Shown: positions 1 to 8,400, numbered from the stretch's first letter. The stretch is DNA of 15,904 bases from CBDCWQ01 sp965223435 (GCA_965223435.1 CBDCWQ010000002.1:1-15904); one strand, 5' to 3'. The notes: generated by a model not told the origin, from the sequence alone. A program made the numbers and translations.

Positions 1-91
1 GAACAATCGTGAGCTTATAATTTGCGGGAACGACGGCGGTCCCGCAGCCCAAAAGAAGTAGACCGAAGATCCCGAGGATTCTTGTGCGCAT
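1..91 (-). CDS. Lipoprotein, N-terminal fragment cut by window edge
   Basis: Reading leftward from an ATG at 91, an open frame of 30 codons runs off the window. It begins M-R-T-R, then a hydrophobic stretch ILGIFGLLLLG and Cys16, followed by small residues. Basic start, hydrophobic core and an L-L-G-C lipobox are what lipoprotein signal peptidase recognises, so the product is probably lipidated on Cys16 and anchored in a membrane. Nothing of the mature protein beyond about 14 residues is visible, so no function can be given. It lies 120 bp downstream of the kinase gene on the same strand and could be co-transcribed with it. No strong ribosome binding site is seen before the ATG. Confidence 0.6.
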   Translation of the reverse strand, partial: MRTRILGIFGLLLLGCGTAVVPANYKLTIV

Positions 92-211
92 GGTCTTTGA
101 CGTCACTCTCGCGGAGACCCCTGTCAATTCGAAACCTCCTCCAGACCCCGAGCTTAGTCTCTCTCGGATTGCTGGAATACCGATTTTCCGGTCAATGATT
201 TGGAGGCGGCT

Positions 212-1792
212 TTATGGAAAAACAGGAGGGAGAACGCCATCGCCGGCTTGTGTTTGCAGGAGTTGCGGCTTGAGGAGGTCGCTCTTTCTCTTTCTGGTGC
301 CCCGTCCTGCATTCGAAGAATTGTCTTTAGTCCGAACTCGGCCCCTCTTCCTGATCACAGATTGGGTGACACGGTGAACTCTCTGCTGGGGCCTTTCCGA
401 CTCCGACTCCTTTGAAGTCGTGAGCCACACATCATCAGGGAAGCGTTCGTGAGCTGTTGGAGCGAATGGAGACAATGACTCTACTGGAACTAATGCCTCT
501 GAAGTCATGAGGGACTGCCTTGCCTGGGTCAGGACACGAGGTCTAGGCTGCGGACTGGCCTGCTGGGGCCGGTCGGCATGCTCGGTCGGCGTGCGTTTGG
601 CGATAGGCTGGGCTCTCTGCGGCTTGACCCCAAACCAAACGATAAGCGCCACCGCGGCAAGAAAGGAGATCGCTAGCAGCAAAACGGCAACCGCATATAT
701 GCGCCAACGCCGGAAAGCAGGAGCTCTACCCAGTCCAAGATACGGGCGCCCGAGGACAGTTTGTTGAGTTTCAGTCACAACCGCGAGCGTATCAGGAAGC
801 AATGACTTGTACGTATCGAAAGGCAACGTGTCAGTAGGGGCGCATGATTTGCCGGCCGCCTCGCTGAAGTCTGCTTGAATTTGAGCGAGACGGTCTCGGA
901 AACCGGCGTGACCATTCGGGCGCTCCGTGGGCGTTTTGGCCATGCAGTCAAGGACGAGCCGATCAACTCTTGGCGGCACAACCACGAAGGAGCTTGGCGA
1001 TGGCGGCGCCACACACTGGTGCTTGTACATCAGTACGCCCGCGTCCCGCCCGGCAAACGGCGGTCGACCGACAAGCAGTGTGAAGAGAATGGCTCCAAGG
1101 GAATAGATATCGCTTTGCGGGCCCACTGGCCCTCCGACCCACTGCTCGGGCGACATGTACCGAGGCGTTCCGATGAGATCGCCGGACTGTGTAATGTTGA
1201 GTTCGGTGTTTGATTTTGCGATACCGTAGTCCAGGACGCGGACAAAATCCTTTCCATCGACCTGGCTCACCATGACGTTTGAAGGCTTCAGGTCGCGGTG
1301 AACAAGACCAATTGCATGCGCTTCACCCAGCGCCGCAGCAACCTGATCTACAATCGGCAAGGCTCGCTCTATAGCCATGGGCCCCTTGAAGCGAGAGAGG
1401 AGCTCGCCATGCAAAAGCTCCATAACAATGTAGAGGAGCCCGGTGTCGGTGTGCCCGAAATCGAATACCTTTAGATTATGTGGGTGCCGCAGCTTGCTGG
1501 TATTTTTTGCTTCGGAGTAGAAACGGCGAAGCAGCTCCACACGATCATTTGCACCCAAATGGAGAACCTTGATTGCAACGTCCCGCTCAAGATTTTGCTG
1601 TTGGGCGCGATAGACTGCACCCATACCGCCGCGCCCTATGCATTCAAGTACGACATACTTGTCGGCAAGTCGTTGCCCCACAAGCGGACTTGAGTCATGA
1701 CAGGTCAGAACTACAGGCCCCCCGCAGTCATAACAGACCGAGGGATGTTCGGGGTATTTCTTACCGCAGCTCAGACAAGCATGAGTCATCAT
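212..1792 (-). CDS. Membrane-anchored Ser/Thr protein kinase with N-terminal zinc ribbon
   Basis: Hanks-type kinase of 526 residues. Two CxxC pairs (Cys6/9 and Cys20/23) form a likely zinc ribbon. The kinase domain spans about 46-310: glycine loop GRGGMGAVY (53-61), ATP-binding Lys75 in VAIK, helix-C Glu94, catalytic HRDLKPSN (165-172, Asp167), metal-binding D188-Y-G (DYG in place of DFG), activation segment GTPRYMSPEQ (208-217) and D228. The intact catalytic residues predict an active kinase. A hydrophobic segment at about 364-388 is a single transmembrane helix, followed by a basic, Pro/Gln-rich tail of about 135 residues without a recognisable domain, presumably extracytoplasmic. The first of two adjacent ATG codons has AGGGA seven bases upstream. 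The TPR gene to the right runs on the same strand 188 bp away. The substrate is unknown. Confidence 0.95.
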   Translation of the reverse strand: MMTHACLSCGKKYPEHPSVCYDCGGPVVLTCHDSSPLVGQRLADKYVVLECIGRGGMGAVYRAQQQNLERDVAIKVLHLGANDRVELLRRFYSEAKNTSKLRHPHNLKVFDFGHTDTGLLYIVMELLHGELLSRFKGPMAIERALPIVDQVAAALGEAHAIGLVHRDLKPSNVMVSQVDGKDFVRVLDYGIAKSNTELNITQSGDLIGTPRYMSPEQWVGGPVGPQSDIYSLGAILFTLLVGRPPFAGRDAGVLMYKHQCVAPPSPSSFVVVPPRVDRLVLDCMAKTPTERPNGHAGFRDRLAQIQADFSEAAGKSCAPTDTLPFDTYKSLLPDTLAVVTETQQTVLGRPYLGLGRAPAFRRWRIYAVAVLLLAISFLAAVALIVWFGVKPQRAQPIAKRTPTEHADRPQQASPQPRPRVLTQARQSLMTSEALVPVESLSPFAPTAHERFPDDVWLTTSKESESERPQQRVHRVTQSVIRKRGRVRTKDNSSNAGRGTRKRKSDLLKPQLLQTQAGDGVLPPVFP

Positions 1793-1799
1793 CTGCGAT

Positions 1800-1804
1800 T
1801 CCCT
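1800..1804 (-). promoter_or_regulatory. Shine-Dalgarno site of the kinase gene
   Basis: AGGGA on the minus strand, seven bases before the first of two consecutive ATG codons (1790-1792). It supports the outermost start. Confidence 0.6.
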
Positions 1805-1809
1805 ATGCG

Positions 1810-1841
1810 ATTATATGAGGGATGCTTCCTATGCGAGTCAA
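1810..1841 (-). promoter_or_regulatory. Possible sigma70-like promoter for the kinase gene
   Basis: A perfect TATAAT on the minus strand (1810-1815) has TTGACT upstream at 1836-1841. The spacer is 20 bases, longer than the usual 16-18. The predicted transcript would start near 1803, inside the Shine-Dalgarno sequence, which argues against exactly this placement. Treat it as a candidate only. Confidence 0.3.
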
Positions 1842-1980
1842 TTACCCCTCTAGACGACCATAATCGTGTGATCTCGATCAACAAGCGTCTTCTGGGGGTA
1901 GGATTTCCTAGTCAAAAAGGAAACTCCGATGGCACTGCGCACTCCTATAGCGGACGAGTAAACCGCTTGTCCCGACGAAG

Positions 1981-2991
1981 CTATAGTTGGCAGGAAAAGC
2001 CGGCGGTGAGCTCAAAGCTCACGATATTGTCGACTTCGTCTTTAAGGGCGCCGCCTCGGGGGCTGTAGGCAAAGGTCGCGGGAGAGAATGCAAAGAACAG
2101 ATCATCCATAAGGGCATAGTCGACCCCCAACGTAGTACGCAAATGCGGCAGAGTGATGGCACTTGAAGATGCTTCGCCCACTGTGAATGGGTTCGCTTCC
2201 TCGAGCCCGAGGAGAAAAAGCGCGCCGAAGCCGACTGCCGCCCGAAAGCGAAAGTTGGCCAAAGTATACGACCCGGTCACGTTAGCTAAGACTGATGGAA
2301 GCTGACTCTGACCCTTCACGTCTTTAAACTGGAAACTCACCGAGCTAAAGGAAAACAGCACCCCGGGCTCCACTGAAAAAGCACCAATGGTCAACTGATA
2401 CGCCAGCCCCGCACGAACCGCCATTCGCGCGGGCATATTCACGCCCCCAACGGATATGAATGCGGCGCCCAATTCCGCGTTCGCTATAAACAGAGGCCGA
2501 GCGCGTCCAACCTCAGGCAGCGACGCACTCACGCCTGAAGGCACGCCATCGTTGGAAAACACACCCGAATTGGGGTTTCCGGGCTCTGACGCTGGAGCTC
2601 CTGGACGCACCGTGCCGGCTGGAGGAAGCGGGCCTAAGTGGTCCTCGCATCGGATTTTCAGGTCCGCGATGCGATTCTCGACCTCGGTTCGATTGGGCGC
2701 ATCCGGCTTCAAACCCAGGTACCGGCGATAATAGTTCAGGGCTCGACACTGTTCAGCGCCATTCAGTTGTCGATACGCTTGGCCGATGTTGAAGAGAAAC
2801 TCGGGGGCAGCATAGGCCTCGTACGCCGTCTGGTAATGGTCAATGGCCTCATGAAATCGATTAAGATTGTAGGCAGTCGATCCCTTCTCGTAATATTCTA
2901 GGGCGATCTTTTGACCGGCATACACGGCTCGAACTGGAAACAAAAACCCAAACAGCACCAAAAACAGTCCTATTCTTCGGAGATTCTGCAT
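1981..2991 (-). CDS. Exported TPR protein with C-terminal beta-rich (outer-membrane-like) domain
   Basis: 336 residues. The N-terminus has a signal peptide: basic M-Q-N-L-R-R, a hydrophobic core, and a VYA cleavage site near residue 25. Residues about 28-112 form TPR-like helical repeats (for example GSTAYNLNRFHEAIDHYQTA and FLFNIGQAYRQL), a protein-interaction scaffold. A Pro/Gly/Ser-rich linker covers about 118-162. Residues 165-336 alternate hydrophobic and polar residues with many Gly and aromatic positions, resembling beta strands of an outer-membrane barrel, although the chain ends in Leu rather than an aromatic residue. AGGA lies six bases before the ATG. This architecture is common in myxobacteria, often next to Ser/Thr kinases as here, but its partner is unknown. 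The TPR call is solid and the barrel is an inference. Confidence 0.8.
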   Translation of the reverse strand: MQNLRRIGLFLVLFGFLFPVRAVYAGQKIALEYYEKGSTAYNLNRFHEAIDHYQTAYEAYAAPEFLFNIGQAYRQLNGAEQCRALNYYRRYLGLKPDAPNRTEVENRIADLKIRCEDHLGPLPPAGTVRPGAPASEPGNPNSGVFSNDGVPSGVSASLPEVGRARPLFIANAELGAAFISVGGVNMPARMAVRAGLAYQLTIGAFSVEPGVLFSFSSVSFQFKDVKGQSQLPSVLANVTGSYTLANFRFRAAVGFGALFLLGLEEANPFTVGEASSSAITLPHLRTTLGVDYALMDDLFFAFSPATFAYSPRGGALKDEVDNIVSFELTAGFSCQL

Positions 2992-3661
2992 CTTCTTTCC
3001 TTACCATTTCACACACCCGTCGAGGAACGATCTTTCGTCGCTTTCTTGTTTGTCTTCACTTTTCTGAGGCTATGCTTGAGATATGACCTAGAAAGTTGTG
3101 TTTGGAGCATGCACCTCGGCGTCTGCCTTCTATGCTGCAGCAACACTCTCTCAATCTCGTCATCCGTTTACCTTCGCGATCACTGGCGACCACTGAGGCG
3201 GCACCAGCTCTTTCGGCATCGAGACCAAGCCTGAAAACCATCGTGATCGTTGCCTCGCTCAAACCGCAGCCTTTAGTTTGTTGGATTCTTGACGGACTGC
3301 GGCAAAGATCAACTCGATAGCGCGCGTGTTCCGGATATGTATCCAGTGTTCGGCGAGGAGCTCGTAGCAGACCAAGAGAACAACCTGTCCTTTGTGAGAC
3401 AGTCGCAGGAGCTGACACGGATCCACCTGGAGCACGCACCCGATCTTCCTAGAATCCTTAGCGTACGATGCTGCTCCATTACTGCCCAATGCTCAATCAC
3501 GCACGAATCTTGGCCGTACCTTGACTTGAGGTCACGAGATTCCAAGCGGCGGAGCCGAGACTATGAGCCAGTTTTCGTAACCGCCGTTTTTTTTCACGGT
3601 AGTTCTCCCGTCCACAACGCAAACACCCCACCAGGAAGCGCGTTAATTGCATACCATGCCA
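2992..3661. other. Intergenic gap holding a transposase remnant
   Basis: A 670-bp stretch between the TPR and relaxase genes. The only thing recognised is the broken IS256-family transposase end annotated separately. No other convincing gene, tRNA or terminator was seen, and both IS ends are absent or unrecognisable. Confidence 0.6.
3130..3410 (-). pseudogene. IS256-family transposase, frameshifted C-terminal remnant
   Basis: Reading the minus strand across frames reconstructs the end of an IS256/mutator-type transposase. CDCLTKDR lies in one frame (about 3407-3384), then VVLLVCYELLAEHWIHIRNT and IELIFAAVR in a second (3381-3290). QQTKGCGLSEATITMVFRLG follows in a third (3283 down to about 3213), then KSWCRLSGRQ after another shift (3213-3184), and IAKVNG beyond it. 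These match, in order, the family pattern: a ...CLxKDR..LL.FYDFPAEHW segment, an I-R-T-T-N-P-I-E-S-x-F-A-T-V-R segment, then TKGxxSRxxxLxMxFKL and K.WRRLNGHQ. At least three frame changes and internal stops make it non-functional. The N-terminal part with the first catalytic Asp residues is missing. It shows that an IS once landed here and decayed. Confidence 0.75.
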
Positions 3662-6600
3662 CTATATCTCTAGCCCCCCACTTCGGCCATACCCCTTCCG
3701 AGCCCGATCTCGAGCTTTCTCCAGCCGTTTTTGCTCCAAAAGAGCCTCATAAGCCTTCTTCACGCCAGGCAGCTCCTCCCGAGCCTTCATCACAAGGGCT
3801 TTGTCGGCCTTTGCGTCTTCCATAGCCTTGCGTTGCCTGTCTTGACTTGAAACAACCCTCCTGAAGGCCTTTTTCGCCTGGATGAGCTTAGCCCTCGCCT
3901 GCTCTTCATTCTTATAGAAACTCGCCTGAGGACCGACCCCCTTCTGAGCGAAACGGGCCTTGATCGGATGCTCTTGCGCAAACGCAATCCGAGCCTCTCG
4001 TTTGGATTCGAACCAGTCTTGAGCAATCTCTACGTCGAGTTTGGCTTTCGCCACCTCGGGATAGGCATGGAAAATTTCCTTGGCTGTTCGAGGTTCACGC
4101 TTCGCATCTTTTTCCATGGCCATGGTCTTAAGCATGAGCGTCACCCGCTGTTCATCGCGAGCTCGTTTTTGAGCGACATCCAAAGCCATCTGTTTCGACC
4201 GCTCCATCGAAACACGGTCCCGAAGGCCGCTAAAATCCTTGAAGTGCTGGGTCGACCAATGGACCTCAATATCCTTTTTGTGCCTCGTCAGAGCAGTGGT
4301 GACGGAGGCCTTATCCATGGAAGGCGACACAAACAGCACGGTCTTGTCGGCCGTTTCACCGCCCCCCTGACTCAAAGTCGACGCATAGCCGTAATCGAAA
4401 TGGCGGTACTCACGAGGGTCGAGAATGATGAAGTCCTTGTTTTCATCCAATTGGACTCCCATACGGCCCTGAGAAACCACCCTGATAGTGCCTACCATCC
4501 CGTTTGTGATGCCTAGACGGGCATCGTTTTTCGAAAACACGACGCGATCCCCCTTTGCAAAGACCCGAGGCCCCGCATCAGTCAAAAGTTTACACCCGTG
4601 ACCCAGCTCACCCGCCTCTTCGCGAATCGCGCGGGCCTCCCGATTAAGCGCTTCGACATCCTTTTTGCGATGCGCCAAAAGGAGGCAGGTTTGTTTGGGG
4701 TTTTGCTGCCTTGCCCCTACCCAGCCCTGAGCCGCAGCCCGATAGGCGCCCTCCACGCTTTTGTGTTTTCGCATCACACCGAGGGACTCGTACATCTGTA
4801 AGGCGAAGGGGACGTCATCATGAGCCAGCGCTTGAGTCGCCTGCCGATGCTGGGCTTGTTCGTGACGGCGAGCTTCCTCCTGAAGCTCCGCGGTCTTGTG
4901 AAATTCGGTGGTCAGCCGAAACGGGGCCCCGGCTCCAATCCCCGGCATTTGCCCGACATCACCAGCAAGGACCACTTTGGCTTGGACCTCCTCCGCCTTG
5001 GCCAAGATGCGCTCGAGTTGTTTCGTGCCCACCGATTGCGCCTGGTCGATGATCAAAACATCGCTGGCCCGCAAAACCTCCTTGCCCTGAAGCCAAGCAT
5101 GAGACCACCCAGCCAACGTTCGTGATGAAATGCCAGTATCCTTTTCAAACCCTCGCGCCATGCGAGAGGTTTGCCCGCCCCCCAGGACCCGAAAGCCCTG
5201 CTTCTCCCACACGCTCTTGGCCGCTTTGAGGACATGGGTTTTGCCTGTCCCAGCGGCGCCCTCGAGAAGAGCCAAGTCACCTGAAGTAGAGGTGAGGTAC
5301 TCAAGGGCAGCGGCTTGCTCTTTGAAGAGCACACCTTCTTGAAGGGCCTGGTCTGTGCTCGAAACCAAAGAGGGTTCAGCTTTGTGGGTGTGGCGCGAAG
5401 AGAGCGACGCCGCCTTGGCCTTCAAAGACTCCTCGGTCCGAAGCATCGACGCCGTCGTAAACACCCCCGGGTCGACCTCTTGGATACCCCCAAGAGACAA
5501 AAGCGCCTTATGGGCTTTTTCGAGCGATTCACCCCCTACGCCCTCCCCTCTTCCTTGAAGCCACCGAAAAGCCTCCTCGGACGTAAACGTAGACTGCCAG
5601 GTCGTCAGACCTTGGATTTCACTTAGAGCCCACTGGGCACGCTGCACTCCGAGATTGTGGGTGCGGGCATGAGATTCAGCACGGTGTCGGCTCTCGAGCA
5701 TGGAGCGACGGCAGCTTCGTCTCAAAAATCGAAGGGCAACTTTTTGCTTTTCTTCGTCACGCCGCGCCCAGCCCAGAGGACCGAGACCAAGAAGGGCGGC
5801 ACCCTTGGTCGCCACCGAGGCGTTTCGCTCCAAAACATCGCGGTGAGCCACCACATCTCGGTAAGTTTTTTCCATGGCAGCCAAGCGCGTCGCGCTTTGC
5901 TGGAAGCGCTCATCCGATGCGAGGAGCTTGTCCGCGCTCAACAGCGGTTTCGCCGCTCGGTCTTCGAGCCGTTCAGCAGCGAAATCCGGGTTTTCCGCGG
6001 AAAGCGCCAGCAGGACGTCGACCAAGCCAGGGGCATCCACCTCTTGGTGATCGAGCGCCATCGCTCGGGTGCGAGCCCTGGATAGTTTGGCTACCATCTT
6101 GGACGCGTCCTCAAAGACCTCTTTGGACCAATAGAGGTTCGCGTCGTGTTTGTGCCGGCTGAGCGCAACGTAGGCCAGCGATTGGTCGAAGCCCGCCGAG
6201 GCCAACACGTAGGCCCGGTCTACTGTGACCCCTTGGCCTTTGTGTAGCGTTGCGGCGTAGCCGTGTTCGAGACTGCGGTAAGCCGTAAGGTCCACCACGA
6301 CATCGGTCCCCTTATCGTCGAGTTCGACCACAAGCTTGGAGGCCTCGACATCGATGGCGCGGATGGTTCCGAGCGTTCCATTTTTGACCCCAAGGCCATT
6401 GTCATTCTTCAAAAAGTAGAGCCGATCACCCTCGGAAAAGCATCGAACACCCCGGTCAGTCTGGACCTCGACATCTTCACCGAGCGCGCCTTCAGCGCGA
6501 AGCTTGGCGCGCGCCAAAAGGTTCAGGGCCCGGACGTCGTCCCGGCGGTGGGCCAATATCAGCTGAGAGGTGTTCGGATGGGCGGTGCGGTCGGCATCCC

Positions 6601-8227
6601 AGTCGGCCACGAGCTTTTGGTGGGCCGCATCTTGATCTTCGAAGCCCTGGACCGCTTTGTGGTCGAGATAAGTCTGGAGTGCTTTTTGGGTGCGACCTTG
6701 GGCCAAATCCAAGGTGGCAGCATTTTGCCAGGCCACTTGTTGTCGGTAGATGTTTTCGAGGCCAACATAGCCAAGGTCATCTGCGAGTTTTCGAAAAGGC
6801 GCTCCCGCCTCGATGGAGGGGATTTGTCCTCGGTCACCCACCAGGACCACCTTCGCCCCGGCCGCTTCGACATAGGCAAACACCTCGGCGAGCTGCTTCG
6901 TACCCACCATGCCGGCCTCGTCGATGACCAAGACATCACCTTTTCGAAGGGCGTCTCTTCCCCTCGCCCATCGGGATGTCCAGCTCGCCAACGAGCGAGA
7001 CGGAATACCAGAAGATTCATGAAGACCTTCGGCAGCTCGGCCACTCAGTCCGGCGCCTAAGACACGGAAGCCTTGAGCCTCCCATGCCTCTTTTGCAGGA
7101 CGAAGAACAAAACTTTTACCGGTGCCGGCATAGCCTTCCATCAAAGCCAGGTCTCCGCTTTGGATGGTCAAATAGTGAAGTGCCCTCCCCTGCTCTTCCG
7201 TGAGCGTGCGACCATTCACCTCAGCTTGGGCGACCCATGCGGGGTCCACTTCGTGTTCCTTCCGGCGATAAAACGATTGGCCCAATGCGAGGACGCGTTT
7301 TTCGGTTTTCACGACCGTCTTGGTGGTGAAAAGGTCCGAGCCATATGGGTTTTTGCCAAGAGAAACGAGCTCCGAGGACTTCAGCATGGCCTCTTTGGCC
7401 CTCACAAACTGATCGTCATCCAAGGTCTTAGAAACCAAAAAGCGATCGAGGTCCTCGTCACTGAATGTCGATCGCTTTTCCGTCAGCGACGAGAGGGCCA
7501 ATTCGGGTGTTGCAATGATTTTCTCGCCGTTGTGTTTCGCGATCTCGAGGTAAGTATCGAGCCTCTCCTCCACGATATGACGGGTGTCCTTATCGATGCG
7601 CCCCCCTACGACCCCGAGCTTCACCCCTGGCTCAAAGAGGATGCCCCTCTCTGCGTGACTTCGGTGGTCGAAATTGGGCTCCCGACCTTCGCGGACGAGT
7701 GCTCGATTTGCGGACTCCGACCATGCTTGTCGCCAAGCAATCAGGCGGGCCTTGTGGTTCCAAGAGCGATTCTTTTTGCCAAAGCCATCACCCTCAACGT
7801 CTCGCATCGTGAGGAGAATATGGGCATGCGGATTACCTGGGTTATCGTGATGCAACGAGACGTCGGCGACCATCCCTTGGTCGACAAATTCACGTTTGAC
7901 AAACTGCCTGAGGGCCTCAATCTGCCCTTCGGCAGAGAGGCCCTTGGGCAGAGAAAGCGTGACGTCTCGGGCGACCTGGGCATCTTTTCTCCGCTCGTTG
8001 TTTTCGACATGGTTCCACAGCTTGGCCCGGTGGGTCATCCACTCAGGAGCATGCTCGGGAGCCATCACTTGAGAAAACACCACGCCCTGCTTCTTGGCGT
8101 AGTTCCACGTTCGGCCCATCCGTTCGTCACGAAGCTTCTCCGCCGCGCGGTACGCGGCCGCCGCCACGGCGGAGCGCCCATCGGACCGACGAATCGGTTG
8201 GGCGTGGAAGTGGTAACCACCGTTCAA
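3662..8227 (-). CDS. traA: MOBQ/TraA-type relaxase fused to two RecD-like helicase domains
   Basis: A 1521-residue conjugative relaxase that would nick oriT, stay attached to the 5' end and unwind the strand. The MobA/MobL domain (about 1-200) has the nicking Tyr26 in SAVAAAAYRAAEKL and the metal-binding HAH (His134-His136, with His127) of HDNPGNPHAHILL. Helicase domain 1 (about 340-720) keeps Walker A GYAGTGKS (365-372), Walker B DEAG (436-439), motif III Gln468, Y494-R495, HKGQG (662-666) and ALSR (688-691). Helicase domain 2 (about 965-1350) repeats this with Walker A GAAGTGKT (990-997) but DQAQ (1061-1064) and SQGGG (1286-1290), so it is probably inactive. A charged helical tail follows (1350-1515). 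Translation must start at TTG 8227: TGA (8243-8245) stops the frame just upstream, AAAGGG lies ten bases before, and the conserved YHFHAQPI follows at once. Confidence 0.95.
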   Translation of the reverse strand: MNGGYHFHAQPIRRSDGRSAVAAAAYRAAEKLRDERMGRTWNYAKKQGVVFSQVMAPEHAPEWMTHRAKLWNHVENNERRKDAQVARDVTLSLPKGLSAEGQIEALRQFVKREFVDQGMVADVSLHHDNPGNPHAHILLTMRDVEGDGFGKKNRSWNHKARLIAWRQAWSESANRALVREGREPNFDHRSHAERGILFEPGVKLGVVGGRIDKDTRHIVEERLDTYLEIAKHNGEKIIATPELALSSLTEKRSTFSDEDLDRFLVSKTLDDDQFVRAKEAMLKSSELVSLGKNPYGSDLFTTKTVVKTEKRVLALGQSFYRRKEHEVDPAWVAQAEVNGRTLTEEQGRALHYLTIQSGDLALMEGYAGTGKSFVLRPAKEAWEAQGFRVLGAGLSGRAAEGLHESSGIPSRSLASWTSRWARGRDALRKGDVLVIDEAGMVGTKQLAEVFAYVEAAGAKVVLVGDRGQIPSIEAGAPFRKLADDLGYVGLENIYRQQVAWQNAATLDLAQGRTQKALQTYLDHKAVQGFEDQDAAHQKLVADWDADRTAHPNTSQLILAHRRDDVRALNLLARAKLRAEGALGEDVEVQTDRGVRCFSEGDRLYFLKNDNGLGVKNGTLGTIRAIDVEASKLVVELDDKGTDVVVDLTAYRSLEHGYAATLHKGQGVTVDRAYVLASAGFDQSLAYVALSRHKHDANLYWSKEVFEDASKMVAKLSRARTRAMALDHQEVDAPGLVDVLLALSAENPDFAAERLEDRAAKPLLSADKLLASDERFQQSATRLAAMEKTYRDVVAHRDVLERNASVATKGAALLGLGPLGWARRDEEKQKVALRFLRRSCRRSMLESRHRAESHARTHNLGVQRAQWALSEIQGLTTWQSTFTSEEAFRWLQGRGEGVGGESLEKAHKALLSLGGIQEVDPGVFTTASMLRTEESLKAKAASLSSRHTHKAEPSLVSSTDQALQEGVLFKEQAAALEYLTSTSGDLALLEGAAGTGKTHVLKAAKSVWEKQGFRVLGGGQTSRMARGFEKDTGISSRTLAGWSHAWLQGKEVLRASDVLIIDQAQSVGTKQLERILAKAEEVQAKVVLAGDVGQMPGIGAGAPFRLTTEFHKTAELQEEARRHEQAQHRQATQALAHDDVPFALQMYESLGVMRKHKSVEGAYRAAAQGWVGARQQNPKQTCLLLAHRKKDVEALNREARAIREEAGELGHGCKLLTDAGPRVFAKGDRVVFSKNDARLGITNGMVGTIRVVSQGRMGVQLDENKDFIILDPREYRHFDYGYASTLSQGGGETADKTVLFVSPSMDKASVTTALTRHKKDIEVHWSTQHFKDFSGLRDRVSMERSKQMALDVAQKRARDEQRVTLMLKTMAMEKDAKREPRTAKEIFHAYPEVAKAKLDVEIAQDWFESKREARIAFAQEHPIKARFAQKGVGPQASFYKNEEQARAKLIQAKKAFRRVVSSQDRQRKAMEDAKADKALVMKAREELPGVKKAYEALLEQKRLEKARDRARKGYGRSGGLEI

Positions 8228-8237
8228 TCGAACTCTG

Positions 8238-8243
8238 CCCTTT
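8238..8243 (-). promoter_or_regulatory. Ribosome binding site that fixes the TTG start of the relaxase
   Basis: AAAGGG on the minus strand, ten bases before TTG 8225-8227. Because an in-frame TGA occupies 8243-8245 and no ATG or GTG follows before the conserved N-terminus, this site supports TTG as the start codon. Confidence 0.55.
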
Positions 8244-8245
8244 CA

Positions 8246-8264
8246 GGCCGCCCCTCAGGCGGCC
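8246..8264. repeat. Perfect 7-bp inverted repeat before the relaxase start
   Basis: GGCCGCC (8246-8252) and GGCGGCC (8258-8264) flank a five-base loop. On the relaxase transcript this GC-rich hairpin would stand just before the ribosome binding site. It could tune translation or form part of the extended oriT. No T-run follows, so it is not an intrinsic terminator. Confidence 0.6.
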
Positions 8265-8269
8265 CGCAC

Positions 8270-8299
8270 ACGTTGCTTGCAACGTATAAGTGCGCACTT
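8270..8299 (+). other. oriT: Origin of transfer (oriT), MOBQ type, with nic site
   Basis: A perfect inverted repeat, ACGTTGC-TT-GCAACGT (8270-8285), is followed directly by ATAAGTGCGC (8286-8295) and then ACTT. In MOBQ plasmids such as pSK41/pGO1 and pIP501, a hairpin is followed immediately by the same ATAAGTGCGC or TAAGTGCGC word, and the relaxase cuts right after its last C. By analogy the nick here falls on the plus strand between 8295 and 8296. The known sites continue CCT; here the next bases are ACTT, which turns AAGTGCGCACTT (8288-8299) into a perfect palindrome. It lies 43 bp upstream of the start codon of a MOBQ relaxase, so site and enzyme match. With this polarity the relaxase gene would enter the recipient last. 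Confidence 0.85.
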
Positions 8300-8374
8300 C
8301 GTCGCTTAAGCTCCTTGTGATAGGCGCTGAAGCAACACCTTTCAAGTCTCGTCTCTCTCGGTGCTTCACAAAAA

Positions 8375-8400
8375 CTATAGCATCCAGAATGCGTGTCAAA
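8375..8400 (-). promoter_or_regulatory. Likely mob (relaxase) promoter
   Basis: On the minus strand a perfect -35 TTGACA (8395-8400) precedes TGC-TATAGT (hexamer 8375-8380), an extended -10. The spacer is 14 bases, shorter than usual, but the extended -10 could compensate. Transcription would start near 8367 and run through oriT, giving a leader of about 140 nt before the relaxase. A promoter overlapping or next to oriT is common because the relaxosome can then repress its own gene. Confidence 0.5.

Noticed and set aside
3289..3825. Plus-strand open frame of 178 codons
   Set aside because: Runs antisense through the transposase remnant and into the relaxase C-terminus. The product shows no domain.
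7073..8320. Plus-strand open frame of 415 codons
   Set aside because: It is antisense to the relaxase N-terminal domain, whose catalytic motifs are clear on the other strand, and it crosses oriT.
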